A stretch of DNA of 52,489 nt from Solobacterium sp. (GTDB taxonomy: Bacteria; Bacillota_I; Bacilli_A; Erysipelotrichales; Erysipelotrichaceae). Made by a program: the position numbers and the translations under genes. Positions 18,897-27,439 of the stretch are shown in pieces (within the stretch, counting starts at the first letter, position 1; the number at the start of each line of letters is the position of its first letter). Under the pieces are notes generated by a model. That model did no database searches. It was not told where the DNA came from and saw nothing but the letters and a program-made list of their open reading frames with translations. The stretch covers positions 1-52,489 of the forward strand of contig JAGAVW010000006.1 in NCBI GenBank assembly GCA_017941735.1, written 5' to 3'.

Positions 18897-19670
18897 CTAC
18901 TTTTTGTTTCTTAACTTAGACGCACTAATTAGGGCAATAAGAACAGCAACACCTAAGAGTAATAAGTATGGTAATGCATGGTAATCATCCCCAGTATATG
19001 GTATAGGAGTTCCACCAGTACGTATGCATCTCTGTGCCGCATCACTCCAATAATAACCTGCTGGATATCCATCATCTTGGCAAGTACGTCCTTTTGGCCC
19101 AGGTGTTGGTTTAACACTTGGGGTTGGTGTTGGAGAAGGAGCAATCTTTTCCCACTTCGCTGTAAAGGTATGATCTTCTACAACTGTATAAGAATCGCCT
19201 GGATTGTATACACTACCTTCCCAGTATAAGAACTTATATCCATCTCTCGTTGGTGCAGTAGCAATCGTTATGACTTCCCCTTCAAGATATTCAATGACGG
19301 TTGGAGTTGTTTTTCCATTTAAGATACCGCCATTCGGATCAAATGTAATGAAACATTTGATTTCTTCCCATTGCGCAGTGAACTTAGTATCTTCAGTCAC
19401 GGTATAAGAATCTCCTGGTTGATAGAGTTTTCCATCTGCTCCTTGCCACCCTAAAAATTTGTTATGCTCTTTAGTTGCTGCAGACCCAAGCGTGATTTCT
19501 TCATTGTAATCATGCGTTTCTTCGGTTGGCTCTGTACTGCCTTCATAGGTTCCACCGTTTGGATCATATGTAATAACATGTTTTACAATTTCCCATTGTG
19601 CTACAAATTCTGTATCACCTTCAACGGTATAAGCATCGCCTGGTTGATAAAGTTCCCCATCGGTTTCTTG
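18897..19670 (-). pseudogene. C-terminal 257 codons of the adhesin, cut off by an in-frame TAG
   Basis: This continues the adhesin frame without any further stop after the TAG at 19673-19671; both pieces are in exactly the same frame and the repeats run through the junction. It encodes three more repeat units, a PTPTPSVKPTPGPKG linker, a small motif with two cysteines (TCQDDGYPAGYYW...RC), and a sortase signal: IPYTGD, a hydrophobic segment and the basic tail KLRNKK. Without it the protein could not be anchored to the wall. A restart at the ATG at 19400 would give 167 residues but has no obvious signal. Confidence 0.75.
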
Positions 19671-19806
19671 CTAACCTAAGAAGTTGTAATGGTCTCTTGT
19701 CGCTGCAGAACCAAGCGTGATTTCTTCATTGTAATCATGCGTTTCTTCGGTTGGCTCTGTACTACCTTCATAGGTTCCACCATTTGGATTATATGTAACA
19801 ACATGT
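19474..19806. repeat. Near-identical DNA repeats, 225-bp period, in the adhesin
   Basis: The block at 19474-19581 recurs at 19699-19806 with very few differences (shared segments include CGTGATTTCTTCATTG). The offset is exactly 225 bp, or 75 codons. The in-frame TAG at 19671-19673 corresponds to a TGG codon exactly 225 bp away at 19446-19448. Confidence 0.85.
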
Positions 19807-22800
19807 TGTTCAAGCGTCCATACAGCATAGAGGGTTGTTGCTTGCGCAAATTCAGTTGTGTCTCCTGGTTGATAGGAATCTCCACTACCGTCTGCTGCTG
19901 TATTCCATTCTTCGAACACATAATGTTCTCTTTCTGCTGCCTGTTCAATTGTCACAGCATCACCTGGATTGTATTCGACAACTTTTGGATCTGTAGAACC
20001 ATCTAAAGTGCCACCGTTTGGATCAAATGTAATTGGCAGTTTCCATTGTGCTACGAAGGTAGCATCGTCCTCAACCGTATATGCATCACCTGGTTGATAG
20101 AGGTTTCCATCTTCTTCTTGCCAACCTTTAAAGATTAAACCATCTTCACTAGTTGCAGCTTCAGGAATCTCAATTTCCTCACCATATTCATGTACATGAA
20201 TAGTTGGGTCAGTAGATTCTTCAAATTCGCCACCATTTGGATCATATGTGAGCCAATGATGATCAATTTCCCAAGATGCTGTGAATGTAGCATCTTTCGT
20301 CACTGTATATGGCTCTTCTGCGGAGTGCACATCCCCCTCATCATCTATCCAACCAAGGAAGTGATAGTGTTCTCTTGTCGGTTCTACACCAAGGGTAATT
20401 GCTTCATTGTATTCATATGTCTTTGTGGTTGGATCTGTAGATCCTTCAAATTCACCACCATTAGGATCATAAGTTATATCATGTTCATCAATAATCCACT
20501 GTGCATAGAAGGTCACTTCTTGTAGATCACTAGGGAATGTATAAGTATCCCCTTCATCATAATCATCGCCTTGTCCATCTGCTTTGGTATTCCATCCATT
20601 AAATGTATAGTGTTCTCTTTCTGGCGTTTGATCCGAAATGGTATAACTTACACCACTTTCTTCATCTGCAGGCATATTATCAACCGTATCACCATCTGCA
20701 TTTGCATCATAGTGCACTTGATTCATATAAACTTCTAATGTACCAAGGTCTTCTGTAATACCATAGTTGTCCGGATTGACAGTGCCCCAGTCAATTTCAT
20801 AACTGTTTTCTGCCGTTCCTTCTTCTGTTATTGTGCCGGTTGTTTTAATTGTTACACTTTCTCCCGTTACAAGTTCTAACGTGAGGCCATTTTCATCAAA
20901 GCTTTGTGGCGTGCCACCATCTACTTCAATGGTTCCACCTGCCGTTAATGGTTGTCCATCATATAGTTTTTCAGCAGATTCGGTTGTGACTTTAAGTTCT
21001 AATGGAACAATCTCAAATACGTTATTCTTTACTGGAATCACAAAATTAACTGCATCAAACTGGTTTGTTTCACTATTATGTGTGTAAAGATGTGCTTCAT
21101 CTGGCAAACTTTCTTGACCAACTTCTTTTCTCACAATTTGGAAACCTGCTTCGACATCAACCTTTGCGTAAAGATTGTGATGATATTGCCCCACGGAGTA
21201 GCGTCCAACGCGAACATATCCAGGATATTTATAAGCACCTTCCGTAGAAGGATTATCCTCTTCTTCCACACCAATTGTTCCTGCTGGCCAGAAGCTCGTA
21301 GCCGCAATCTCTTTTACATAAGAACTTTGCTCTTGTCCGTTGTATTTTAAGGTTTCACCGAATGCGGTTAACTCTTTTGTCATCAACATATCTGGATTGT
21401 ATTGTGCCCAAACCGCATAGAAATCCACTTCTTCTTCTGCTACAGGATAGTCATCTCCTGGAAGTGCGCCATGGTCTGCGTCAGTAGCGGATGGATTGAC
21501 ACTCCATCCCGCGAAAAGATATCCTTCTCTACTTGGAATCGAAGACCAAATTTTATAGTGATTATTATTTTCTGGAACATTTTCATCGGTATGAATAATG
21601 GTTTCTGGAGTCGGATTGTCCCAATTAACATGGTAATTGACCGTAATCGTTCCTTGGCTCCATACCGCCGTTAGTTCAACATCTTCTTCTGGTAAAGTAT
21701 ATTCACTTCCACCTGCATAAGTGCTTCCTGTACTATCTGCCCATCCTACAAAGTGATAGCCTGTGCAGCTAGCTTCACCAAGGGTAATTATTGTACCTGA
21801 TCTATCCGTTAAGGTATCTGGATCAGGAAGCGTAACATGTTCTGTCGTATCACCTGGTAAATAGGTTAATGTTACTTCGGCAACATATCTAGAATAAACT
21901 GTTATATCATCGGTGATTTTTGTTAAATCTGCTTCTTCTGTACATGCTTCATCTACATACCAGCCATCAAAATCATAAGTTCTATCGCCAACAGTTGTTT
22001 GCGCATCATGTTCAGGAGTTTCTTGTGCAGCCGATCCAGAATCTACTTCTTCCGAAGCTGGATCATCATCAACAAATGCACTTTCTCCTGCTGGTTTATG
22101 TTTATAGGTTACCGTATGCTTCATTAAATTGTATTTTGCATAGAATGTTTTAGGTTCCGTAATATTTGTTAAGGTTGCTGATTGTGTGCAATCTTCATCT
22201 TCGTACCAACCATCAAACTCATATTTTTTGCCATCAACCGTCTTTGTTTCTGATTCTTCAGGAGCTTCTGCATCTTCCCCTTCATTTACCATACTTTCTT
22301 GAACGGTTTCAAAGCTAGATTCGCCTGCATCTTGCAACTTGAAGACAACGTTATATGCGGATGCCTCATATTTTGCATAGAATGTTTTAGGTTCACTGAT
22401 GTTGGTGAGGTCTGCAGTGACTGTGCAATCTTCATCTTCATACCATCCATTAAATGCATACGTAATATCTCCAACCACTTTGGTGTCAGGTTCTTCTGGT
22501 GCTTCTGCATCGGCACCTGCATCTACTACACCCTCTTGGACGGTTTCAAAACTTGTTGCACCTGCATCTTGCAACTTAAAGACTACGTTATATCCCGACA
22601 CTTCGTATTTTGCATAGAATGTTTTAGGCTCTGTAATATTTGTTAAGGTTGCTGATTGTGTGCAATCTTCATCTTCATACCAACCATCAAATGCATACGT
22701 AATATCTCCAACCACTTTGGTGCCAGGCTCTTCTGGTGCAGTAGCATCACTACCTTCTTCCACCTGTTCTTCTTTTACAGTTTCGAAACTTGTAGCACCT

Positions 22801-24170
22801 GCATCTTGCAACATAAAGGTGACATCGTACTTTTCTTTCACCTGAGCTTTGGCAAGAATGTAGTAGTATTCTGTGGTGGTTCCACTTCTTCGCCAACGAA
22901 TTGTGACATTTTGATCTTGTCCTGTTGTGTTGTTGTTAGTAACAACTCGAGTATTGGTGTTGAATGTCACATAACTACTACCTGCTGATATGGACCAATA
23001 GGTTGGACTTGTTCTAGAGTGACTTGTCTCAAGTGTTGCACTTTGTCCATATTCCAACGTAAGCCGGTGCGTCGTGGTATTCGGTTGATTCGAACCATCA
23101 CCGTTTGGATCACTTGTGCTTCCTGTTGATACATAAATAGTAAAGTGATCTGTATTAAATTGTTGTTTGTCTGCAGTCGCAGTGCTTGTGCCCATTTCTG
23201 TGACAGTACTTGCGTCGTCGCTAACACGGTACACCGAAACTTCCGCTCCTTCTTCAAGAGCTAAACCTGTACCAGAAAAGGTGACGGTAACCGGTAGTTT
23301 GGGTTGCACTTCGTTACCTTCTGCATCAACCGGGGTCACATCAAACGCAACCGCATCAATTAAGTTTTGTCCTTTTTCATTCAATTGACTCTCAACTGCT
23401 TCAAAAACTTCCGTTGCCGTAACCGGTTCAACACGTAAATCTGTACCTTCTGGTAAACTTCCTTCTGGTGCACGCAGCGTAACCGTAACCCCATTCACAT
23501 TCTTAGTTTTCGAGAAAGCAGGATAGCGTACTTCTTCTTTCTCTTCATCGGGCTCTTTTTCTTCTTCAAGCTCATTCTTTTCTTCTACGATTTCTTTTTC
23601 GAGTACCCCCCCCCGATTGACTTCCTCTTCAACAATTTCTTCTTTCTCAATCTGTTCTTTATTTTCTTCTTTGTTAAGGGATATTTCTTCTTGGTTGGTA
23701 GCCTCTTCTATTTCTTGGCTTTCCTCTTCCTGTTTTTCAGAAACTAATTCATCTTGTTGCTCTTGTGTAGGAGCAACTTCTTCAGTGGTTTCTTCCTTGA
23801 CTTCCTCTTGAACTTCTTCAACAGGGGTTTCGACTACTTCTTGTTTTGTTTCTTCCCCTGTTTCTTCTTGCGGTTGTGGTGCTATTTCAACTAACGCTTC
23901 GATAGGTGTTGGGGAAGCAGAAAGCACATTAAAAGTGGTCTCTTCTAAAGATTCCTCTTCAATTTCTTCCACTTCTTCAATATCTTCTTCAGTTTCTTCA
24001 ACAACTTCTTCTTCAATTACTTCAACCGTTTCTTCTTCAATGACTTCTACAACTTCTTCTTCCGTCACTTCAACAGGTTCTTCTGCATAAACATGCATTG
24101 GCAAAGCTTGAAATACCATCATGCTAGCAAGAAGAATGGCAAGTAAACGATTCTTTGTTTTCACTTTCAT
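19671..24170 (-). CDS. Giant repeat-rich surface adhesin, truncated by TAG
   Basis: 1499 readable residues; about 1757 if the stop were read through. Residues 1-29 are a signal peptide ending VYA. Residues 30-217 are extremely Glu-rich. Residues 218-360 look like a stalk or adhesin domain, then an Ig-like segment (THRLTLEYGQS). Four InlB B-repeat-like units (FYAKYE, GWYEDEDC) follow. An MBG/YDG-like part comes near residue 1000 (LYDGQPLTAGG). Listeria-Bacteroides repeats (TYDPNGG, FLGW, YTV) fill the rest. The start has GGAGGG upstream. Residues 186-188 are encoded in a G9 tract. Codon 1500 is TAG where repeat copies have TGG (FLGWQ). Likely role: sortase-anchored binding to host or neighbouring cells, inferred. 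Confidence 0.8.
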   Translation of the reverse strand: MKVKTKNRLLAILLASMMVFQALPMHVYAEEPVEVTEEEVVEVIEEETVEVIEEEVVEETEEDIEEVEEIEEESLEETTFNVLSASPTPIEALVEIAPQPQEETGEETKQEVVETPVEEVQEEVKEETTEEVAPTQEQQDELVSEKQEEESQEIEEATNQEEISLNKEENKEQIEKEEIVEEEVNRGGVLEKEIVEEKNELEEEKEPDEEKEEVRYPAFSKTKNVNGVTVTLRAPEGSLPEGTDLRVEPVTATEVFEAVESQLNEKGQNLIDAVAFDVTPVDAEGNEVQPKLPVTVTFSGTGLALEEGAEVSVYRVSDDASTVTEMGTSTATADKQQFNTDHFTIYVSTGSTSDPNGDGSNQPNTTTHRLTLEYGQSATLETSHSRTSPTYWSISAGSSYVTFNTNTRVVTNNNTTGQDQNVTIRWRRSGTTTEYYYILAKAQVKEKYDVTFMLQDAGATSFETVKEEQVEEGSDATAPEEPGTKVVGDITYAFDGWYEDEDCTQSATLTNITEPKTFYAKYEVSGYNVVFKLQDAGATSFETVQEGVVDAGADAEAPEEPDTKVVGDITYAFNGWYEDEDCTVTADLTNISEPKTFYAKYEASAYNVVFKLQDAGESSFETVQESMVNEGEDAEAPEESETKTVDGKKYEFDGWYEDEDCTQSATLTNITEPKTFYAKYNLMKHTVTYKHKPAGESAFVDDDPASEEVDSGSAAQETPEHDAQTTVGDRTYDFDGWYVDEACTEEADLTKITDDITVYSRYVAEVTLTYLPGDTTEHVTLPDPDTLTDRSGTIITLGEASCTGYHFVGWADSTGSTYAGGSEYTLPEEDVELTAVWSQGTITVNYHVNWDNPTPETIIHTDENVPENNNHYKIWSSIPSREGYLFAGWSVNPSATDADHGALPGDDYPVAEEEVDFYAVWAQYNPDMLMTKELTAFGETLKYNGQEQSSYVKEIAATSFWPAGTIGVEEEDNPSTEGAYKYPGYVRVGRYSVGQYHHNLYAKVDVEAGFQIVRKEVGQESLPDEAHLYTHNSETNQFDAVNFVIPVKNNVFEIVPLELKVTTESAEKLYDGQPLTAGGTIEVDGGTPQSFDENGLTLELVTGESVTIKTTGTITEEGTAENSYEIDWGTVNPDNYGITEDLGTLEVYMNQVHYDANADGDTVDNMPADEESGVSYTISDQTPEREHYTFNGWNTKADGQGDDYDEGDTYTFPSDLQEVTFYAQWIIDEHDITYDPNGGEFEGSTDPTTKTYEYNEAITLGVEPTREHYHFLGWIDDEGDVHSAEEPYTVTKDATFTASWEIDHHWLTYDPNGGEFEESTDPTIHVHEYGEEIEIPEAATSEDGLIFKGWQEEDGNLYQPGDAYTVEDDATFVAQWKLPITFDPNGGTLDGSTDPKVVEYNPGDAVTIEQAAEREHYVFEEWNTAADGSGDSYQPGDTTEFAQATTLYAVWTLEQHVVTYNPNGGTYEGSTEPTEETHDYNEEITLGSAATRDHYNFLG
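22138..22848. repeat. Three tandem 237-bp repeats in the adhesin
   Basis: The landmark GCATAGAATGTTTTAGG begins at 22138, 22375 and 22612, a period of exactly 237 bp (79 codons). Each unit encodes LQDAG, SFETV, a Glu/Pro stretch, GWYEDEDCT and EPKTFYAKY. The first and third copies are nearly identical in DNA, so unequal crossing-over or conversion is likely. A fourth, diverged unit follows in the protein. Confidence 0.8.
23606..23614. repeat. Homopolymeric G9 tract inside the adhesin ORF
   Basis: Nine consecutive C on the plus strand (G on the coding strand) span codons 186-188 (R-G-G) between two Glu-rich stretches. Runs of nine G or C are rare in AT-rich DNA, and this one interrupts otherwise GAA-dominated coding. 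It is the kind of tract that changes length by slipped-strand mispairing; a one-base change would shift the frame before any folded domain. Confidence 0.85.
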
Positions 24171-24326
24171 CTAACATCCCTCCAAAATCAATATTCTTTC
24201 CTTTTAAAGACAAAACATCAAAGCACATAAATAAAATTCATAAACTTTTACGTTTAAGCCTTAAATTATTTATATAATGAAGATGAAGTAGAAACTTAAA
24301 AAGTAATAATTCTTTTATTCTGTTAA

Positions 24327-24383
24327 ATTATAAATAACATTATTTTTTTGTATACAGTTTAAATTGTATAGTATTAAACTATA
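24327..24383 (-). promoter_or_regulatory. Adhesin promoter region with two AT-rich dyads
   Basis: In the 218-base gap before the adhesin, the minus strand has TATAAT at 24332-24327. At the expected -35 position begins a 20-base dyad (24351-24370, TATACAGTTT then AAATTGTATA, 18 of 20 symmetric). It abuts a second inverted repeat, TATAGT-ATTAA-ACTATA (24367-24383). The arrangement suggests a regulated promoter with a poor -35. The remaining gap is AT-rich with no gene; the GGAGGG ribosome site is at its end. Confidence 0.35.
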
Positions 24384-24388
24384 AATAA

Positions 24389-26377
24389 TTATTGTTTATC
24401 CGCGAGGGTTTTGTATTCTTTTTGTGTAATTGGCACAATGGACCCATGACGAACATCTTCTTCTGGTAATTGATACGCATCTTGTGCTATCCATTCAATG
24501 CCCCCATCATAACTTAGATCCGTAAAGGTTCCAGCCATAAAGGTATGATTCGCAAAATGGTCAAAATAGACAAGATACCCATCGCCTTCTTTTTTCTTAC
24601 ATACCATAGGTCCTTCAATGGCACGATATTTTGATAAATATTGCCAATCCAACGTATTTGGGAAACCCTCTTCTAAATGATTCGCAAAAGCAGGATAAAT
24701 GGTTTGACTCCCTTTTCTTTCATCTTTATAGAGCATCCAATACTTTCCCTGCATAGAGAATACCGTTCCATCAATCACTGGATAACCTGGATCAAAGAAT
24801 ACCTTTGGATAAGAGAATGCTTGAAAATCACGGGTTGTGATGTAATACATCGCTCCTTTTGTTTCACTTGGATCAGAATAATAGATATAGTAAAGATCCT
24901 TTGTTGCATCATAAGTGAATTCAGGTGCCCAAGCTTTTTCTCCTGTTAAGCCAATGCCATCGTCTTTGACACTAACTAAGACTTCTTTGAAGTTTTCAAA
25001 ATGGATTAAGTCATTTGATGTTGCTAGATAGATATAAGGTGTATCTGCTTCCGTTGCGCTTAAAAGGAATGTCCCATCCTTGCTTCGCACCACATTTGGA
25101 TCCCGTAAGCGACCACTTCCCAAATCGGTTTCAATCGGTTCCATTTCCACTTTATCCCAATGGAACCCATCCTCACTAATCGCAATGTGTCCTACTTCTT
25201 TTTCATTTTCTTCATTGAAATAACTCATCGCATACCCATAGATTGGATCAAGTAAAAGAAGATCATAGGTTTCTTTTTCTTGTTTTTCATTAGAGGAGAT
25301 TGTTGCTTCTAGAGTGATTGGCTCCATTTCGTTCTCCCCTGTCTTAAGCAAGCGACCCTCTTCAATGATTGCTTCTCCTTTTACGACTTCATAGCTATAG
25401 GAACACGTTTCATAGTTTTGAGGAAGCATCGCATTTGAAAATTGATATGCACCTAATTCAATCGATAAGGCATCTTTTGCAAAACTAAGAAGATTCGTAT
25501 CATTCCATTCTGGTAAAACAAAAGTAAATTCCTTTTCGGCACTAACATCTTCTATATCAATCCTTGCTTTTGCATGGACTGTGCCCCCTCGCGTTGCATC
25601 TTTTCTGACACCTAAGGCATTCATGATGGGGTTTTCCTCTACTGACCATGTAACTGGAATACCTTCTACTTCAAATTGGTCAAACCATAAATCTCTGCGC
25701 AAACAATCCGCATCCGCAAAGTGAATCGTATCTAATAATACCGCTGGTTTCTTTAAACGATATGCCTCTTGAACCTCTTCTAGCGTTGTTAAACGGTTTG
25801 AGATGACTAGATCTGTATATTTCCCATCTAAATACGTAGACCCTTTTCCATCACTTCCAATGAGTAAGGTTTCTTCTGGAATATCCCATTGGTACTTTTC
25901 TTGGGTATATGCGACTCTTTCCCCATTTAAAAAAATCGATGTCTCTTCTTCACTTATATTTAAAACCACATAATTCCATCGTCCCGTTTGAAGGGTATCT
26001 TTCCCTTCCGCAACAACCCATTGATCACGCTTAAATTGATGGTTATGTAATGTGATGCCACTTAACACACCATCATTAAGACCGCTACCTGTTAATTGTA
26101 GAAATTGATCTTCCGTGCCAATTTTTAATAAGGTTGTGCCTGGATAATTACTCGAAGGAGAAATCCAAAAAGAGATTGCGGTGGGATTTGTAAGAGCCGT
26201 TTGAATGGGCTCCTGTTCGCTTATTTTTGTATATTGCCATAAGCCATCATTTTCTTTCTCTTTACTCCCATCGATTGATTCTTCCTGTTTCCCACATCCC
26301 ATCATAAAAACAAGAAAAACGCAAAGAATGCGTTTTAAATCATGCAGGCTTGTGTTTTTCTTGTCATTTCGTTTCAT
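24389..26377 (-). CDS. Lipoprotein with LamG-like and GH43-like domains
   Basis: 662 residues, secreted and lipid-anchored. The N-terminal signal ends in a lipobox FMMGC (C28). Residues 45-210 resemble a LamG/concanavalin-A-like domain, 215-370 Ig-like modules, and 375-655 a five-bladed GH43-type propeller. Candidate catalytic residues lie in RDPNVV (425-430), VIDGTVF (534-540) and EGPMV (588-592); AWAPEF (482-487) is also typical. GH43 enzymes mostly cleave arabinose, xylose or galactose linkages. Placement after capE (2-base gap) suggests trimming or remodelling of the glycan made here, or use of host or plant glycans. Substrate not deducible. Confidence 0.8.
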   Translation of the reverse strand: MKRNDKKNTSLHDLKRILCVFLVFMMGCGKQEESIDGSKEKENDGLWQYTKISEQEPIQTALTNPTAISFWISPSSNYPGTTLLKIGTEDQFLQLTGSGLNDGVLSGITLHNHQFKRDQWVVAEGKDTLQTGRWNYVVLNISEEETSIFLNGERVAYTQEKYQWDIPEETLLIGSDGKGSTYLDGKYTDLVISNRLTTLEEVQEAYRLKKPAVLLDTIHFADADCLRRDLWFDQFEVEGIPVTWSVEENPIMNALGVRKDATRGGTVHAKARIDIEDVSAEKEFTFVLPEWNDTNLLSFAKDALSIELGAYQFSNAMLPQNYETCSYSYEVVKGEAIIEEGRLLKTGENEMEPITLEATISSNEKQEKETYDLLLLDPIYGYAMSYFNEENEKEVGHIAISEDGFHWDKVEMEPIETDLGSGRLRDPNVVRSKDGTFLLSATEADTPYIYLATSNDLIHFENFKEVLVSVKDDGIGLTGEKAWAPEFTYDATKDLYYIYYSDPSETKGAMYYITTRDFQAFSYPKVFFDPGYPVIDGTVFSMQGKYWMLYKDERKGSQTIYPAFANHLEEGFPNTLDWQYLSKYRAIEGPMVCKKKEGDGYLVYFDHFANHTFMAGTFTDLSYDGGIEWIAQDAYQLPEEDVRHGSIVPITQKEYKTLADKQ

Positions 26378-26379
26378 AG

Positions 26380-27405
26380 TTATTTAAATAAATCTAATTT
26401 TAATAAAAGCTTCTTCATCTTTTCGACATTTAAACGCTCCGTATTGTGCGAATTATAGTCTTCCGATTGTTCGAATTTCTTTGTGCCTTTATTAATATAT
26501 TTGTCATAGTTTAAATCACGATTATCCGCAGGAATACGGAAATAATTGCCCATATCAATCGCATGCGCCATATCTTCCTTGGTTACTAATACTTCATAGA
26601 GTTTTTCACCATGACGTGTACCAATATATTGGATGCCTACGTTCGATTTCTTTAAATCCAAAATAGCTTTCGCTAATGTCTCAATGGTTGCAGCAGGCGC
26701 TTTTTGCACAAAGAGGTCCCCCTGTTTTCCATTTTCAAATGCATAAAGAACTAAATCGACCGCATCTTCTAAGGTCATCATAAACCGTGTCATTTCAGGA
26801 TTCGTGATAGTTAATGGCTTCCCAGCATTAATTTGGTCACAGAATAATGGAATGACCGAACCACGCGAAGCCATAACATTTCCATATCTTGTTAAGCAGA
26901 GAATGGGATCACCTTTCTCCATTTGACGTGAGCGCGCTACGACATTCTTTTCCATCAATGCTTTGGTCATCCCCATCGCATTGATTGGATAAGCTGCTTT
27001 ATCCGTACTTAAGAAGATTGCCTTTTTCACATGGTGTTCCACACAAGCAGAAATCACATTGTTGGATCCAATAACATTGGTTTTCACTGCTTCCATTGGA
27101 TAAAACTCACATGAAGGAACTTGTTTTAAAGCAGCCGCATGGAAAACATAATCAACACCCTTAAAAGCGCCCTCAATGGAGTGATAATCCCGCACATCCC
27201 CAATATAGAACTTTAGTTTTTGACTTGCTTTGGGGAATGCCTGTTGATATTCATGACGCATATCATCTTGTTTCTTTTCATCACGCGAAACAATACGGAT
27301 TTCTTTGATATCGGAATTTAAAAACCGTTTGCATACCGCATTCCCAAAGGAACCGGTTCCACCTGTAATCAATAAGACTTTATCTTTAAAAATAGATTTC
27401 TTCAT
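26380..27405 (-). CDS. capE: CapE-like UDP-GlcNAc 4,6-dehydratase/5-epimerase
   Basis: 341 residues from ATG 27405, chosen over ATG 27411 because GAGG lies 7 bases before it. (Residue numbers below count two more, from 27411.) The SDR has GGTGSFG at 17-23, TDK at 136-138 and AYPINAMGMTK at 140-150, where the usual catalytic Tyr of YxxxK is Met (M146, K150), as I recall for the inverting CapE/WbjB type. RHGEKLYE near 253 is also typical. It converts UDP-GlcNAc to UDP-2-acetamido-2,6-dideoxy-L-arabino-hexos-4-ulose, the substrate of CapF, whose gene lies 14 kb away at 11024-12115. Confidence 0.92.
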   Translation of the reverse strand: MKKSIFKDKVLLITGGTGSFGNAVCKRFLNSDIKEIRIVSRDEKKQDDMRHEYQQAFPKASQKLKFYIGDVRDYHSIEGAFKGVDYVFHAAALKQVPSCEFYPMEAVKTNVIGSNNVISACVEHHVKKAIFLSTDKAAYPINAMGMTKALMEKNVVARSRQMEKGDPILCLTRYGNVMASRGSVIPLFCDQINAGKPLTITNPEMTRFMMTLEDAVDLVLYAFENGKQGDLFVQKAPAATIETLAKAILDLKKSNVGIQYIGTRHGEKLYEVLVTKEDMAHAIDMGNYFRIPADNRDLNYDKYINKGTKKFEQSEDYNSHNTERLNVEKMKKLLLKLDLFK

Positions 27406-27439
27406 ATGCATACCTCAAACATTCTTATCATAGCACTCT

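Noticed and set aside
19474..22848. Repeats as a CRISPR array
   Set aside because: The repeats are 225 and 237 bp long, stay in the adhesin reading frame and have no unique spacers.
23617..23811. Plus-strand ORF of 64 codons opposite the Glu-rich adhesin segment
   Set aside because: It is Ser-rich only because it is antisense to GAA/GAG-rich coding. No start signal or recognisable protein.
24351..24383. AT-rich dyads as a terminator of the GH43 lipoprotein gene
   Set aside because: On the minus strand the repeat is followed by CAAAAAAATAATG, not by uridines, and the stems are A/T only. A regulatory role before the adhesin fits better.
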